6,368 nt of DNA from an uncultured Campylobacter sp. (GCF_905371695.1 NZ_CAJPMA010000093.1:1-6368); one strand, 5' to 3'; positions 1 to 5,626 are shown, counted from the stretch's first letter. The notes: generated from the letters alone by a model not told the origin. A program made the numbers and translations.

Positions 1-1121
1 ATCTGAGCCGGATCGACGTCTTTTGAGCTTAGGCCGTAGCGTCCGCCCACGATCACGGGCTGATTTTTGCGTCCGTAAAATGCCGCCTTGACATCTAGAT
101 ATAGCGGCTCGCCCAGGCTTCCAGGCTCCTTCGTGCGGTCTAGCACGGCGATCTTTTCTACCGTCTCAGGCATCACGTCAAAGAGATATTTTAGACTAAA
201 CGGGCGGTATAGATGCACTTTTAGCACGCCTACTTTTTCGCCATTTGCGCGCAGGTGATCGACGACTTCTTCGAGAGTTTGCGTTACCGAACCCATCGCG
301 ACCACGATGCGCGTAGCGTGCGGATCGCCGTAGTAGTTAAACGGTTTATAGTCGCGTCCAGTGATTTTTGAAATTTCTTTTAGATACTCGGCCACGATAT
401 CAGGAACCGCGTCGTAGTAGCGGTTGGCTAACTCGCGCGTCTGAAAGTAAATATCGTCGTTTTGCGCCGTACCGCGAGTTTTCGGACTCTCGGGGCTTAG
501 CGCCTCGTCTCTAAATTTTTGCAGAGCTTCGCGGTCTAGCAGTCTATCAAAATGCGCGTGGTCAAGCACCTCGACCTTTTGTATCTCGTGGCTCGTGCGA
601 AATCCGTCAAAAAAGTGCAAAAACGGCACGCGACCCTTGATCGCCGCTAGATGCGCGACGCCGGCGATATCCATGACCTCTTGCACGGAGCCGCTTGCCA
701 GCATCGCAAATCCCGTTTGCCGACAGGCATAGATATCCTGATGATCGCCAAAGATAGAAAGCGCCTGAGCCGCGATAGAGCGCGCGCTCACGTGGATGAC
801 GCCCGGCAGTAGCTGGCCTGCGATTTTGTACATATTCGGGATTTTTAGCAAAAGGCCTTGCGAAGCCGTGTATGTCGTAGTTAGGGCGCCTACTTGCAGC
901 GAGCCGTGCACAGTGCCCGCCGCCCCGCCCTCGCTTTGCATTTCGACTACTTTAACCGGCATGCCGAATAAATTTTTCTTGCCCTGAGCCGCCCACATAT
1001 CGGTGTAGTCAGCCATCGGCGAGCTAGGGGTGATCGGGTATATGCCCGCAACCTCGGTAAATGCGTAAGCCGCGTGCGCCGCAGCCTCGTTTCCGTCCAT
1101 AGTTTTCATTATTTTAGCCAT
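1..1121 (-). CDS. nifJ: Pyruvate:flavodoxin (ferredoxin) oxidoreductase, N-terminal 373 residues, cut by the window edge
   Basis: Single-chain PFOR that converts pyruvate and CoA to acetyl-CoA and CO2 and reduces flavodoxin or ferredoxin in the cytoplasm. Campylobacters use it in place of pyruvate dehydrogenase. The visible part covers the N-terminal pyrimidine-binding domain (about residues 5-255) and the start of domain II (KVHLYRPFS near residue 320). Key residues fall at the same numbers as I remember for the Desulfovibrio enzyme: T31 in YPITPSSP and R114 in HVSARSIA (pyruvate contacts), and E64 in EMQSEGG (thiamine diphosphate activation). TASQGLLLKIPN and GDHQDIYACRQTGF are further family signatures. 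The ATG at 1121 follows a GGCGGA-containing ribosome site at close spacing. The family is about 1180 residues long, so the [4Fe-4S] and C-terminal domains are outside the window. The gene is divergent from eptC. The visible part is intact; the identification is firm. Confidence 0.96.
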   Translation of the reverse strand, partial: MAKIMKTMDGNEAAAHAAYAFTEVAGIYPITPSSPMADYTDMWAAQGKKNLFGMPVKVVEMQSEGGAAGTVHGSLQVGALTTTYTASQGLLLKIPNMYKIAGQLLPGVIHVSARSIAAQALSIFGDHQDIYACRQTGFAMLASGSVQEVMDIAGVAHLAAIKGRVPFLHFFDGFRTSHEIQKVEVLDHAHFDRLLDREALQKFRDEALSPESPKTRGTAQNDDIYFQTRELANRYYDAVPDIVAEYLKEISKITGRDYKPFNYYGDPHATRIVVAMGSVTQTLEEVVDHLRANGEKVGVLKVHLYRPFSLKYLFDVMPETVEKIAVLDRTKEPGSLGEPLYLDVKAAFYGRKNQPVIVGGRYGLSSKDVDPAQ

Positions 1122-1157
1122 TTTTCCGCCTTAAATTTTGAAATTTCAAATTTTTGG

Positions 1158-1166
1158 AGTATAACA
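1158..1166 (-). promoter_or_regulatory. Extended -10 promoter of nifJ
   Basis: The minus strand reads TGTTATACT, a TGn extension joined to a TATACT hexamer (hexamer at 1158-1163). It lies about 37 nt before the nifJ ATG, which predicts a start near 1150 and a leader of about 30 nt. Campylobacter sigma-70 promoters rely on an extended -10 and usually lack a clear -35, as here. A 14-bp perfect palindrome (TTTGAAATTTCAAA, 1137-1150) lies in the predicted leader, but such strings are common in this AT-biased background. Confidence 0.55.
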
Positions 1167-1261
1167 TTTTTGCCTAAAATTTAGCCAAATTTTCTAGTTT
1201 TGCCCCTAATTTAAGCCCGCCCTTCCGCCCCCGTTTTCCTGAAATTTTAAAAATTTTTGGC

Positions 1262-1267
1262 TAGAAT
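1262..1267 (+). promoter_or_regulatory. Probable -10 element of eptC
   Basis: TAGAAT lies 31 nt before the eptC ATG, after a T-rich stretch ending TTTTTGGC, and predicts a start near 1274. The surrounding GCTAGAATTTCGCTC (1260-1274) differs by one base from the core in front of luxS (5019-5033), which supports both calls. The predicted leader is about 25 nt. The ribosome site before the ATG is weak, with only GCGAGA resembling a Shine-Dalgarno sequence. Confidence 0.5.
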
Positions 1268-1298
1268 TTCGCTCTAAAATTAATCTTGCGAGAATTTA

Positions 1299-3011
1299 AT
1301 GAGAAAAATTTTTGAAAATTTGACGAGGCGGCCGATTTTAGGCTATTTTATCTTTACGATTTTACTAAATGCCCTAATTATCGTTAAAATAAACTCCATG
1401 CTAAACCCGATTATCGATTTTAACGACTTTCGCGAGAGCAAATTTAATCTTACGAACCTATTTTTCGACCTTAGCGCGGCGACGTCGTTTTACGTTTTAA
1501 TCTTCTGCGCGGCGGCTAAATTTTTGCGGCGGCTTAAAATTTTCGCGACCTTTATCGCGATATTTTCGGCGGCGTTTTACGGGTTCGAGTTTTTTACGAT
1601 CGAGCAGTTTGATTCGAAATTTTCGATATTTATACTCGACGCGATGCTTCGCACGAACGCAAACGAGACGGCGGAGTTTATACAGACCTTTTTTAGCTTT
1701 AAAATTTTGCTTTTTGCGGGCGCGACGGCGGGCGCTTTTTGGCTGTTAGGCAAGCTAACGTTAAAATTTAGCGAGACGCGGTATAAAATTTGGCTAGCGT
1801 TTTGCGGCGTTTGCGTAGCGGGCGCCGTTTGGGGCGCGGCGTCAAACGCTAATTTTAATCATTTCGAAAAAAATACGCTCGTGCGGTTCGTCTGCGTAAT
1901 CTCGGGCTATTTTAGCAGCGATAATTACATAAAAAATTTAGAAAATTTAGCCGCCGCTTACGAAAATAGCTATCAAAAAAATTTAGCCGCGATAGGCGAA
2001 GTAAAGTCTAAAAATTTACCTAAAAACGTCGTTTTAATCATCGGCGAGAGCTTGCAGAGAAACTACATGTCGCTTTACGGCTACGACAAGCCCACTACGC
2101 CTAGACTAGACGCGCTAAAAAATAGCCCGAATTTAATCGTTTTTTCAGATGTCGTATCGCCTTTTACCGCGACTAATCCGTCGTTGCAGCGAGTGCTAAA
2201 TTTTAGCAACTTCGATAGCAAAATAGCCTGGTTTGAGAGCTTAAATTTGATGGATATGTTTAAAATTGCGGGCTTTAAAAGCGCCTGGGTTAGCAATCAA
2301 GACCGTTTCGACGTTAAATCAAGCTCGGCTACGAGCGTATCAAATCGCGCCGACGTCGTAAAATTTCCGCCGACTTTGGGGGATTATTACTGGGAGAGTT
2401 TGGCGGCCAAGACCGACGAGACGCTGCTTGATTTGCTACCGAAGCTCGACGGCGAGCGTAAATTTTACGTCGTTCATCTAATGGGAAATCACATGTCTTA
2501 CTCAAAGCGCTATCCGACGGAATTTGGCAAATTTAGCGAGGCGGACGTAGAAAATCCAAAGCTAGACGCTACGCAGCGAAAAATCGTCTCGCAGTATCTA
2601 AATAGCGTGCTTTATAACGATTTCGTAGTAAGCGAAATCTTTAAGCGTTTCGCCGGCGAGGATTCGCTCGTTATTTATTTAAGCGATCACGCCGAGAGTC
2701 TTTACGAATATAAAAACAAGCTCGGACACGGCTTTGCGAGCCGATTTACGTGCGAAATTCCGATGATAATTTACGGCAGCGACGAATTTATCGCCGCGCA
2801 TCCTAAAATTTGGGCGGCGCTAAACGCAGCGAAAGACGCGCCTTTTATGAGCGACGATCTAGCCCACGCGCTGGCCGATATTATCGGCGTAAAGCCGCTG
2901 GAATACGATGCCGCTAGAAGCCTTATTAGCGGCGAATTTAACGCTTCTAGAAAGCGGATCGTTCAAGATATAGACTACGAAAAAATGCGCCGTCAAAAAG
3001 CATACGAGTAA
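1299..3011 (+). CDS. eptC: Phosphoethanolamine transferase, EptC/CptA-like inner-membrane sulfatase-fold protein
   Basis: Transfers phosphoethanolamine from phosphatidylethanolamine to an envelope acceptor in the periplasm. The C. jejuni homologue EptC modifies lipid A, core heptose and the flagellar rod protein FlgG; the acceptor here is inferred. Five hydrophobic segments (about residues 12-31, 52-73, 79-98, 132-152, 164-182) precede a periplasmic alkaline-phosphatase-fold domain starting near residue 242. Zinc-site residues are visible: E250 in LIIGES, nucleophile T292 in SPFTATNPSL, D463 and H464 in YLSDH, and H477 in LGHG; H398 in MGNH matches a second-site ligand. YGYDKPTTP is the usual family motif. 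The cysteines that flank the nucleophile in EptA/MCR enzymes are absent, which points to the EptC/CptA branch. At 570 residues it is of usual length. It is apparently monocistronic and its stop codon lies inside a stem-loop. The exact subfamily is the main uncertainty. Confidence 0.9.
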   Translation: MRKIFENLTRRPILGYFIFTILLNALIIVKINSMLNPIIDFNDFRESKFNLTNLFFDLSAATSFYVLIFCAAAKFLRRLKIFATFIAIFSAAFYGFEFFTIEQFDSKFSIFILDAMLRTNANETAEFIQTFFSFKILLFAGATAGAFWLLGKLTLKFSETRYKIWLAFCGVCVAGAVWGAASNANFNHFEKNTLVRFVCVISGYFSSDNYIKNLENLAAAYENSYQKNLAAIGEVKSKNLPKNVVLIIGESLQRNYMSLYGYDKPTTPRLDALKNSPNLIVFSDVVSPFTATNPSLQRVLNFSNFDSKIAWFESLNLMDMFKIAGFKSAWVSNQDRFDVKSSSATSVSNRADVVKFPPTLGDYYWESLAAKTDETLLDLLPKLDGERKFYVVHLMGNHMSYSKRYPTEFGKFSEADVENPKLDATQRKIVSQYLNSVLYNDFVVSEIFKRFAGEDSLVIYLSDHAESLYEYKNKLGHGFASRFTCEIPMIIYGSDEFIAAHPKIWAALNAAKDAPFMSDDLAHALADIIGVKPLEYDAARSLISGEFNASRKRIVQDIDYEKMRRQKAYE

Positions 3012-3033
3012 ACTGTTACGATTTTACTCGTAT
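3002..3033 (+). terminator. Stem-loop at the 3' end of eptC
   Basis: A perfect 11-bp inverted repeat, ATACGAGTAAA (3002-3012) with TTTACTCGTAT (3023-3033), encloses a 10-nt loop. The eptC stop codon (3009-3011) is inside the 5' arm. The stem is AT-rich and no T-run follows, so this is a weak terminator at best and may act as a 3' end stabiliser. Confidence 0.45.
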
Positions 3034-3034
3034 A

Positions 3035-3049
3035 TGATAACTAATTTCA
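3035..3049 (+). promoter_or_regulatory. Upstream Fur-box-like palindrome of the fldA operon
   Basis: TGATAACTAATTTCA matches the 7-1-7 Fur consensus TGATAATnATTATCA at 11 of 14 informative positions (6 left, 5 right). It ends about 30 bp before the -10 hexamer. This is a by-eye match, and AT-rich DNA produces chance matches. The second match at 3079-3093 and the flavodoxin gene downstream raise its likelihood. Confidence 0.4.
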
Positions 3050-3078
3050 TAAATAAGCAAAATTTTAGCTTTCATAAT

Positions 3079-3093
3079 TTATAATCGCTATCA
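3079..3093 (+). promoter_or_regulatory. Core Fur-box-like palindrome over the promoter of the fldA operon
   Basis: TTATAATCGCTATCA matches TGATAATnATTATCA at 11 of 14 informative positions. It covers the -10 element and the predicted start site, the usual position for Fur repression. Its centre (3086) is 44 bp from that of the upstream box (3042), close to four helical turns. Confidence 0.42.
3080..3085 (+). promoter_or_regulatory. -10 element of the DUF2325-unknown-fldA operon
   Basis: A perfect TATAAT hexamer lies 38 nt before the ATG at 3123, with a predicted start near 3092 and a leader of about 30 nt. No convincing -35 is visible, as is usual for this group. It is the only strong promoter seen before the three closely spaced genes. 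Confidence 0.6.
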
Positions 3094-3122
3094 ATAAAAG
3101 ATTAAAAATTAAGGGAGCCAAA

Positions 3123-3440
3123 ATGTCAGTTTTAGTTATCGGCGCGGATGAGATTACTCCGATTAAGGCGGTTTTAAAAGATTTAGGAGCGAAACAGATC
3201 GAACACTGGGACGCGCGCAACGAAAATCGCGTGAACCGCAAACCGATCCCGCAAGATACCGAGTGCGTCGTGATGCTAACTAGCTTTTTAAACCACAACA
3301 CGATGAAAACGATAAAAACGCAAGCCAAAAAGCGAAATATCCCGCTAGTGTGCGCTAAAAGAAGCGTTAGCTGCGTATTTTGCGAGTACTGCAAAGTCTT
3401 TGGGCTAGACAAGGAATTTAAATGCAAGTCAAGAGATTAA
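3123..3440 (+). CDS. DUF2325 family protein with a C-terminal cysteine cluster
   Basis: Small cytoplasmic protein of 105 residues, about the usual size for DUF2325, a family without an established function. It opens with a Rossmann-like strand and turn (SVLVIGADEITP, residues 2-13), then EHWDARNE (27-34), and a second strand leading to MLTSFLNHNTMKTIK (51-65). H28, D30 and H58 are at positions that I recall as conserved in the family. The C-terminal part is cysteine-rich: C77, C84, C87, C90 and C101, with a C-x2-C-x2-C run at 84-90 that could bind metal or respond to thiol oxidation; this is inference. A strong AAGGGAG ribosome site precedes the ATG. It is first in a tight operon ending in flavodoxin, and I recall a similar order next to fldA in C. 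jejuni (Cj1384c-Cj1383c-fldA). No membrane segments or signal peptide. Confidence 0.85.
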   Translation: MSVLVIGADEITPIKAVLKDLGAKQIEHWDARNENRVNRKPIPQDTECVVMLTSFLNHNTMKTIKTQAKKRNIPLVCAKRSVSCVFCEYCKVFGLDKEFKCKSRD

Positions 3441-3443
3441 TTC

Positions 3444-4163
3444 ATGAAATTTGGCTTTTCGTCAGATATTGGAGAAATAACTCCAAATATTTTCTCAAAG
3501 CTTGACCATGAGGCGCGCGCAAGGGCGTTTTTAACGCTTTATAACGCTTGCGTGCAGCCCGAGCTTAGAGTGCCGCTTAGCTACGCGAAATTCGGCGGCA
3601 TTCAACGAATTTTCCATGCGCGAATAGAGCGGCTCTTGCAAACTATTCTCATAAAAAAATACGAAATTAATAACATTTGTTTAGTTTCAAATGCCATAAT
3701 ACGGGCTTTTAAAACCGGCGATTTTAGTAAGCTAAAATTTATCGCCAGCTCCCCGAAATACGCGGTGGCAAAGATGATAAAAATGCTTTACGCAAGCGGG
3801 AAATTCGAGCTTTACTTTGATGCTGAGGATATGTTTTGCCAGTTCGTCTACGATAAGATTTCGCTTAAAAATCGCGACAAAAACGTATATTTAGAAGGCG
3901 GCGCGATATTCGTAGAAAAAGACGGCAAAAAGCTTTTGGGCGTATTGCCTAGCTTTAAACAAGTCGATCCGGGCGATGCGGGAAACATTTCCGCAGAGAT
4001 ATCAAAGGCCGTGAATGCCTTAAATTCCAAAAACTACGAGAGGGTTTTTATAGTCTTTCCTAGAAACGAGAATTTTAAGCGACACGTTGAGGTTAGGCAT
4101 ACGCAATGCGCCAGGGGGTGCATTAAGCTCGTGCCTTATACGATTAGTAATCAAATTTTTTAA
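3444..4163 (+). CDS. Conserved-looking protein of unknown function, between the DUF2325 gene and fldA
   Basis: I do not recognise a domain in this 239-residue protein. It starts 3 nt after the DUF2325 stop, and its likely ribosome site (AAGAGAT, about 3429-3435) lies in the end of that gene, which suggests coupled translation. The N-terminal half (about residues 15-140) looks mainly helical and basic, with a GGIQRIFHARIERLL stretch at 51-65. The second half alternates strands and helices: VYLEGGAIFVEKDGKKLLGVLP (split as two strands, 148-169), then RVFIVFPRN (200-208), HVEVRH (214-219) and CIKLVPYTI (226-234), so a mixed alpha/beta fold is likely. C222 and C226 form a C-x3-C pair. No signal peptide or membrane segment is apparent. 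Codon use matches the neighbours. I recall a homologue (Cj1383c) in the same place in C. jejuni. The operon position suggests a role alongside flavodoxin in redox or iron limitation; the gene call is firm and the function open. Confidence 0.85.
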   Translation: MKFGFSSDIGEITPNIFSKLDHEARARAFLTLYNACVQPELRVPLSYAKFGGIQRIFHARIERLLQTILIKKYEINNICLVSNAIIRAFKTGDFSKLKFIASSPKYAVAKMIKMLYASGKFELYFDAEDMFCQFVYDKISLKNRDKNVYLEGGAIFVEKDGKKLLGVLPSFKQVDPGDAGNISAEISKAVNALNSKNYERVFIVFPRNENFKRHVEVRHTQCARGCIKLVPYTISNQIF

Positions 4164-4174
4164 AAGGAAACGAA

Positions 4175-4666
4175 ATGATAGGCATTATCTACGGAAGTAG
4201 TATGGGAAATACCGAAGAAGCTGCGAAATTTATCGGCGAAAATCTAGGGCTCGAAAACGAAGTTTTAAATGTTTGCGACGCGGACGCGGATAAAATTAGC
4301 GGCTTTGATAAGCTTATTTTAGGTACTTCGACTTGGGGTAGCGGCGATTTGCAAGACGACTGGGACGCGTTTGATTTTAGCAAGCTCTCTCTTAGCGGTA
4401 AAACAGTTGCGTTTTTCGGTATGGGCGATAGCCAAAGCTACTCGGACGAATACTGTAACGGTATGGCGAAACTTTACGACGCTATCGTCGCGCGCGGCGC
4501 GAAAGCCGTAGGCGCGGTAGATACGCAAGGTTACAGCTTCGATGGCTCGGATGCGGTTAGGGACGGAAAATTCGTCGGCCTAGCTCTCGATGCGGATAAT
4601 GAAAGCGATAAAACCGAATCTAGAATTTTGGCTTGGATAGAGCAGATTAAACCGCAATTTGCTTAA
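4175..4666 (+). CDS. fldA: Long-chain flavodoxin
   Basis: FMN-binding electron carrier, the expected partner of NifJ. In C. jejuni and Helicobacter, flavodoxin accepts electrons from pyruvate oxidation and can pass them to complex I. The phosphate-binding loop GSSMGNTEE is at residues 7-15. The first isoalloxazine loop, TSTWGSGDLQDDWD (51-64), carries W54, and the second, GMGDSQSYSDEY (82-93), carries Y89. The segment around 117-140, with GYSFDGSDAV and GKFVGLALD, includes the long-chain insertion. At 163 residues it is nearly the length of H. pylori FldA (164), but position 54 is Trp where I recall Ala in H. pylori. It starts 11 nt after the preceding gene, with an AAAAGGAAA ribosome site, and is the last gene of the operon. 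Expression is probably iron-repressed, given the Fur-like boxes at the operon promoter. Confidence 0.96.
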   Translation: MIGIIYGSSMGNTEEAAKFIGENLGLENEVLNVCDADADKISGFDKLILGTSTWGSGDLQDDWDAFDFSKLSLSGKTVAFFGMGDSQSYSDEYCNGMAKLYDAIVARGAKAVGAVDTQGYSFDGSDAVRDGKFVGLALDADNESDKTESRILAWIEQIKPQFA

Positions 4667-4672
4667 AATTTC

Positions 4673-4710
4673 GGCTAAATTTCGGGCGTTTGCTTGAAAT
4701 TTAGCCTTTT
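4673..4710 (+). terminator. Rho-independent terminator of the fldA operon
   Basis: A perfect 11-bp inverted repeat, GGCTAAATTTC (4673-4683) with GAAATTTAGCC (4696-4706), encloses a 12-nt loop and is followed directly by TTTT (4707-4710). It begins 6 nt after the fldA stop, the expected place for operon termination. Confidence 0.8.
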
Positions 4711-4725
4711 AACTCTACGAATTTA

Positions 4726-4744
4726 CCCCCCCCCTTTTTTTTTT
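4726..4744. repeat. C9-T10 homopolymer tract
   Basis: Nine C (4726-4734) run directly into ten T (4735-4744). Poly-G/C runs of eight or more are the typical slippage-prone tracts behind phase variation in Campylobacter. This one is intergenic, about 64 bp before a possible -10 at 4808, so any effect would be on transcription and not on a reading frame. Homopolymers of this length are also places where the assembled count may be wrong. Confidence 0.8.
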
Positions 4745-4804
4745 ATGAAGTGAGATTTTACAAAACCCGTAAAATTTGCTTCGCATAGTAAGTTAATTAA
4801 GCTC

Positions 4805-4813
4805 TGCTATAAA
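4805..4813 (+). promoter_or_regulatory. Possible extended -10 promoter far upstream of luxS
   Basis: TGCTATAAA combines a TGn extension with TATAAA (4808-4813). The predicted start near 4820 falls at the base of the stem-loop at 4818-4849. It could drive a short RNA, the small ORF, or a long luxS leader of about 235 nt; no terminator is seen before luxS. Supported by motif only. Confidence 0.35.
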
Positions 4814-4817
4814 TTTT

Positions 4818-4849
4818 ACTCGGCGATTAGGCGGATCTTTTTGCCGAGT
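4818..4849 (+). other. Stem-loop in the fldA-luxS spacer
   Basis: ACTCGGCGA (4818-4826) pairs with TTGCCGAGT (4841-4849) over 9 bp with one G-U pair, leaving a 14-nt loop. No T-run follows on either strand, so a terminator is unlikely. The loop contains AGGCGGA from 4829, a possible ribosome site for the TTG at 4841, which itself lies in the 3' arm. It could be a 5' structure of an RNA starting near 4820. Confidence 0.4.
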
Positions 4850-5023
4850 CGTCTATTTGCTAGCGATAAAAGCGGTTTATTTAAAATCTTACTCGCCGAT
4901 ATAGCGATAAGAGCGGCAAAAAGCGATATATACCGCGTAGCGAAATTTTGCAAAAACGTAATTTTACTCAGCTTTATTAAGCGCTTGATCGCCGCGGGAA
5001 TAAAAGCGCGAATTTTACGCTAG
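4841..5023 (+). CDS. Doubtful small basic ORF with a TTG start
   Basis: A 60-codon open frame starting at TTG, 5 nt after AGGCGGA. The product would be strongly basic and partly amphipathic, with LFKILLADIAI near residue 13 and LLSFIKRLIAAGIKARILR at the C-terminus. I recognise no family. For it: codon choice resembles real genes nearby, and a ribosome-site-like sequence and possible promoter lie upstream. Against it: the rare start codon, its TAG overlapping the luxS -10 element (5021-5026), and an equally open frame on the opposite strand. Probably not a gene, but listed because it fills most of an otherwise empty spacer. Confidence 0.15.
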   Translation: MPSRLFASDKSGLFKILLADIAIRAAKSDIYRVAKFCKNVILLSFIKRLIAAGIKARILR

Positions 5024-5026
5024 AAT
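5021..5026 (+). promoter_or_regulatory. -10 element of luxS
   Basis: TAGAAT lies 28 nt before the luxS ATG, with a predicted start near 5033 and a leader of about 22 nt. The core GCTAGAATTACGCTC (5019-5033) is one base different from that before eptC. Confidence 0.55.
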
Positions 5027-5054
5027 TACGCTCACTAATTTTAAAGGAGAGAAA

Positions 5055-5570
5055 ATGCCGTTATTAGATAGTTTTTGCGTAGATCACGTAAAGATGGAGG
5101 CGCCGGGCGTTCGCCTAGCCAAAACGATGAAAACGCCAAAGGGCGATGATATAAGCGTTTTCGACCTACGTTTTTGCAAGCCCAATCGCGACATTTTGCC
5201 AGAAAAAGGCACGCATACGTTAGAGCATTTGTTCGCGGGATTTATGAGGGATCACTTAAATACGAGCGGCGTCGAGATCATCGACATTTCGCCGATGGGG
5301 TGCCGCACGGGATTTTATATGAGCGTGATAGGTACGCCTAGTGAAAAAACCGTAATAGACGCGTGGAATGCATCTATGAAAGATATTTTGCAAGTTAAAG
5401 ATCAGAGTAAGATCCCCGAGCTAAACGAATATCAGTGCGGTACTTATAAGATGCACTCGCTTGACGAAGCTCACGCGATCGCGCGAAAGATACTTGATAG
5501 CGGTTTAAGAGTTATCAGCAATAACGAAATCGCGCTTGACGTAGAAAAAATAGGTTTAAAAAAGCACTAA
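5055..5570 (+). CDS. luxS: S-ribosylhomocysteine lyase (AI-2 synthesis)
   Basis: Cytoplasmic metalloenzyme of the activated methyl cycle. It cleaves S-ribosylhomocysteine to homocysteine and 4,5-dihydroxy-2,3-pentanedione, the precursor of autoinducer-2. The metal-binding HTLEH motif supplies H54 and H58, with general base E57 between them; C128 in NEYQCGT is the third ligand. The catalytic cysteine is C83 in SPMGCRTGFY. The opening MPLLDSFCVDH, MKTPKGD at 25-31 and KIPELNEYQCGT at 119-130 are all near-invariant in the family. Length (171 residues) is normal. The ATG has a strong AAAGGAGA ribosome site at 5043-5050. It is apparently monocistronic, with a close promoter at 5021, and it converges on petC. 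Nothing is missing or broken. Confidence 0.98.
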   Translation: MPLLDSFCVDHVKMEAPGVRLAKTMKTPKGDDISVFDLRFCKPNRDILPEKGTHTLEHLFAGFMRDHLNTSGVEIIDISPMGCRTGFYMSVIGTPSEKTVIDAWNASMKDILQVKDQSKIPELNEYQCGTYKMHSLDEAHAIARKILDSGLRVISNNEIALDVEKIGLKKH

Positions 5571-5578
5571 ATTTTAAA

Positions 5579-5602
5579 GCGGGCTAGATAAATTTAGCCC
5601 GT
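5579..5602 (+). terminator. Stem-loop just after luxS
   Basis: CGGGCTA (5580-5586) pairs with TAGCCCG (5595-5601). It extends inward by G-U and A-T pairs to a TAAA tetraloop and outward by one G-U pair. It begins 9 nt after the luxS stop. No T-run follows directly, so it may act together with the second hairpin at 5627-5661. Confidence 0.55.
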
Positions 5603-5626
5603 GAATTTACTAGTAAAATTTTTATG

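Larger units (their letters stand above)
4711..5020. other. Gene-poor spacer between fldA and luxS
   Basis: About 310 bp without a convincing gene. It holds the C9-T10 tract (4726-4744), a possible promoter (4805-4813), a stem-loop (4818-4849) and a doubtful TTG-start ORF (4841-5023). An open frame on the minus strand (4816-5020) has no ATG or GTG. An ATG directly after the T-run is followed by a stop after one further codon. No tRNA-like fold or recognisable pseudogene was seen. Confidence 0.6.

Noticed and set aside
796..987. Plus-strand 63-codon open frame opposite nifJ
   Set aside because: It lies wholly antisense to well-conserved nifJ coding sequence, and its Pro/Cys-rich product resembles no family.
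1137..1150. Palindrome TTTGAAATTTCAAA as an operator for nifJ
   Set aside because: Strings of this kind are very frequent in the AAATTT-rich background, so position alone does not support regulator binding.
3065..3427. Minus-strand 120-codon open frame opposite the DUF2325 gene
   Set aside because: It is a shadow of a gene with a strong ribosome site, promoter and family match; no promoter or ribosome site supports the antisense frame.
4745..4753. ATG directly after the T10 run, as a phase-variable gene start
   Set aside because: The frame stops after two codons, and the other frames downstream show no gene-like product, so the tract does not switch a visible reading frame.
4816..5020. Minus-strand open frame of about 67 codons with a hydrophobic product
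   Set aside because: It has no ATG or GTG, and the one TTG has no ribosome site. The upstream stop directly precedes the open stretch. Probably chance openness in a low-stop-density region.
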